NCBI RefSeq assembly: GCF_039538365.1
Contig: NZ_BAABCA010000004.1
Location: 1-64,000, forward strand
Direction of reading: 5' to 3'
From: Postechiella marina
GTDB lineage: Bacteria > Bacteroidota > Bacteroidia > Flavobacteriales > Flavobacteriaceae
DNA: 64,000 bases
Part shown: positions 62,986 through 64,000 of the stretch, one piece after another
How the letters are laid out: every line of letters starts with the position of its first letter
How positions within the stretch are numbered: position 1 is the stretch's first letter
Translations under genes and position numbers: made by a program
The notes under the pieces: generated by a model
Told to the model about the DNA's origin: nothing
Database searches by the model: none
What the model saw: the letters and a program-made list of their open reading frames with translations, nothing else

Positions 62986-63006
62986 TTTTATAGTTATTGT
63001 TGTTAG

Positions 63007-63492
63007 TTATTTTTTAGCAACTGGCGATGCAGAACCTCCAGCATTAGGATCTGCTTTTACAAAAGCTTTAATTTTTACAATCTCTGATCCTTTTTCTGTA
63101 TTAGCTGTTACCGTAATAGATTTTGTAATAGCACCGTTACCGCTACCATTATACTTTACAGTAAATTTACCAGAATCTCCTGGTAATAATGGCTCTCTAG
63201 ACCAATCTTTTGGTACAGTACAACCACACGTAGTAGCTATATTAGTTATTACTAATGGTGCAACACCTGTATTTTTATAGTTAAAGACTGTTTCTACTGA
63301 GTTTCCTTTTTCTATTTGACCAAAATCGTGCTCAGATGCTTCGAATTCAAGTACAGGAAATTTTGAAGAAACAGCATCTCTTGCAGCAGCTTCTGCCACA
63401 TTAGTTTCGTTTATTTTTTTTGTTGCATCTTCTTTGCAAGATGTAAATGCAATTAGGCAAACTGCGCTAAGGGTTAATGCTAATTTTTTCAT
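63007..63492 (-). CDS. DUF1573 domain lipoprotein
   Basis: A 161-residue lipoprotein (lipobox AFTSC, Cys19). The DUF1573 domain (about 50-150) has FEASEHDFGQIEKGNSVETVFNYKNTG, ITNIATTCGCTVPKDWSREPL and a final beta strand before an Ala/Lys tail. The CGC is the characteristic motif of the family, an Ig-like fold of unknown function, very common in Bacteroidota. It probably forms an operon with yajC and nusB. CAAAAATA at 63515-63522 gives a minus-strand -7-like box. Confidence 0.9.
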   Translation of the reverse strand: MKKLALTLSAVCLIAFTSCKEDATKKINETNVAEAAARDAVSSKFPVLEFEASEHDFGQIEKGNSVETVFNYKNTGVAPLVITNIATTCGCTVPKDWSREPLLPGDSGKFTVKYNGSGNGAITKSITVTANTEKGSEIVKIKAFVKADPNAGGSASPVAKK

Positions 63493-63569
63493 GTTAAAGT
63501 TTTTTATTTGTTGGCAAAAATAACAATATTTTAATCGTTTTAAAATTTTTATAATCTTCTTAACACAAA

Positions 63570-64000
63570 TTACATTAAGCCTCTTCCTATTTTATTCAAG
63601 GCATTATTGCTTTCGTATTCTTTTACCAATTTATCTAAAATTCCGTTTATAAAAATGCTACTTTTTGGAGTAGAGTATTCTTTCGCTATTTCTAAATATT
63701 CGTTAATAGTTACTTTTACAGGAATAGAACTAAAGTTTTTTAATTCGCAAATAGCCATTTGTAAAAGCACATAATCTACATTTGCAATACGGTCAGAATC
63801 CCAGTTTTTAGTTTTAGACTCTATTTCATTGTTTAATGCTGTTCTATTTAACAAGGTCTTTTTAAACAACTCTATAGCAAATTGTTTATCTTCTAAATCT
63901 TTGTATAACTTAGGTGTAAAGTGGCTATCTATAGATGTTGCTTTAGCTTTTCTAAGTAATTTTAAAATGGTAGTATTTACTGTTGGTAAATCGTCTAACC
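63570..64000 (-). CDS. nusB: transcription antitermination protein NusB, 5' end beyond the window
   Basis: The frame is open from the right edge of the window to the stop at 63570, so the N-terminal part is missing. About 143 residues are visible, beginning LDDLPTVNTTILKLLRKAKA. NWDSDRIANVDYVLLQMAICEL and PVKVTINEYLEIAKEYSTPKS, ending INGILDKLVKEY, are the C-terminal NusB fold. NusB with NusE promotes antitermination on rRNA operons. A TTG at 63869 is internal, not the start. Confidence 0.92.
   Translation of the reverse strand, partial: LDDLPTVNTTILKLLRKAKATSIDSHFTPKLYKDLEDKQFAIELFKKTLLNRTALNNEIESKTKNWDSDRIANVDYVLLQMAICELKNFSSIPVKVTINEYLEIAKEYSTPKSSIFINGILDKLVKEYESNNALNKIGRGLM

Noticed and set aside
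1..64000. CRISPR array, insertion sequence, prophage or toxin-antitoxin pair
   Set aside because: No regularly spaced direct repeats, transposase, integrase or phage structural genes were recognised on reading both strands.

Overview
The window is AT-rich chromosomal DNA from a member of the Bacteroidota, most likely a marine-type Flavobacteriaceae. This rests on the gene content: T9SS-type secreted proteins, SusC/FecA-like TonB receptors, many Cys-anchored lipoproteins, a split transketolase, imelysin/DUF4856 lipoproteins and a zeaxanthin-type carotenoid cluster. It also rests on promoters of the Bacteroidota form TTG-N19-23-TAnnTTTG and on the near absence of Shine-Dalgarno sequences. No phage, insertion sequence or CRISPR array is visible.

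Layout. 1-3.7 kb: thrS-infC-rpmI-rplT translation operon. infC has no ATG/GTG/TTG start, and there is a hairpin-rich leader before rpmI. 3.8-8.5 kb: YjbQ protein, membrane class III nucleotide cyclase and EF-hand protein (one operon), a lipoprotein, a HAD phosphatase, and a periplasmic protein of a family often labelled asparagine synthetase B. 8.5-14.5 kb: dnaB, accA, and the tgt-lptF/G-EamA operon. 14.7-20.2 kb: two-subunit transketolase, a porin-like barrel, an FKBP lipoprotein, an S4/Hsp15 protein, a PyrR-like PRTase and aroK. 20.3-20.7 kb: two identical tRNA-Lys genes and tRNA-Leu(GAG). 20.8-25.6 kb: a CarH/LitR-like B12 photoreceptor-type MerR regulator followed by crtI-crtB-crtZ-crtY.

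25.7-35.2 kb: mazG, a YtxH protein, two aconitases of different classes (AcnA-type and AcnB-type), a large lipoprotein, and a GC-rich structured intergenic element. 35.6-40.8 kb: a periplasmic foldase operon of three parvulin-family genes ending in moxR. 40.9-46.1 kb: small proteins, guaB and an outer-membrane receptor-like barrel. 46.2-54.9 kb: an apparent iron/haem locus on the minus strand: DUF4856 lipoprotein, imelysin, TSP3-repeat T9SS protein, HTTM/gamma-carboxylase-like membrane protein, FecA-like TonB receptor and a haem-binding c-type protein. 55-64 kb: HMG-CoA lyase, a spondin-domain and an M43 metalloprotease T9SS cargo, pyrD, pepT, cysK, yajC, a DUF1573 lipoprotein and the 3' part of nusB.

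The parts most worth a second look are the carH/crt cluster with a 12-bp-arm inverted repeat that overlaps the crtI start codon, the DUF4856-imelysin-HTTM-TonB locus, the GC-rich element at about 32.22-32.31 kb, and the non-canonical infC start. All functions are inferred from reading the sequence; no database search was run.
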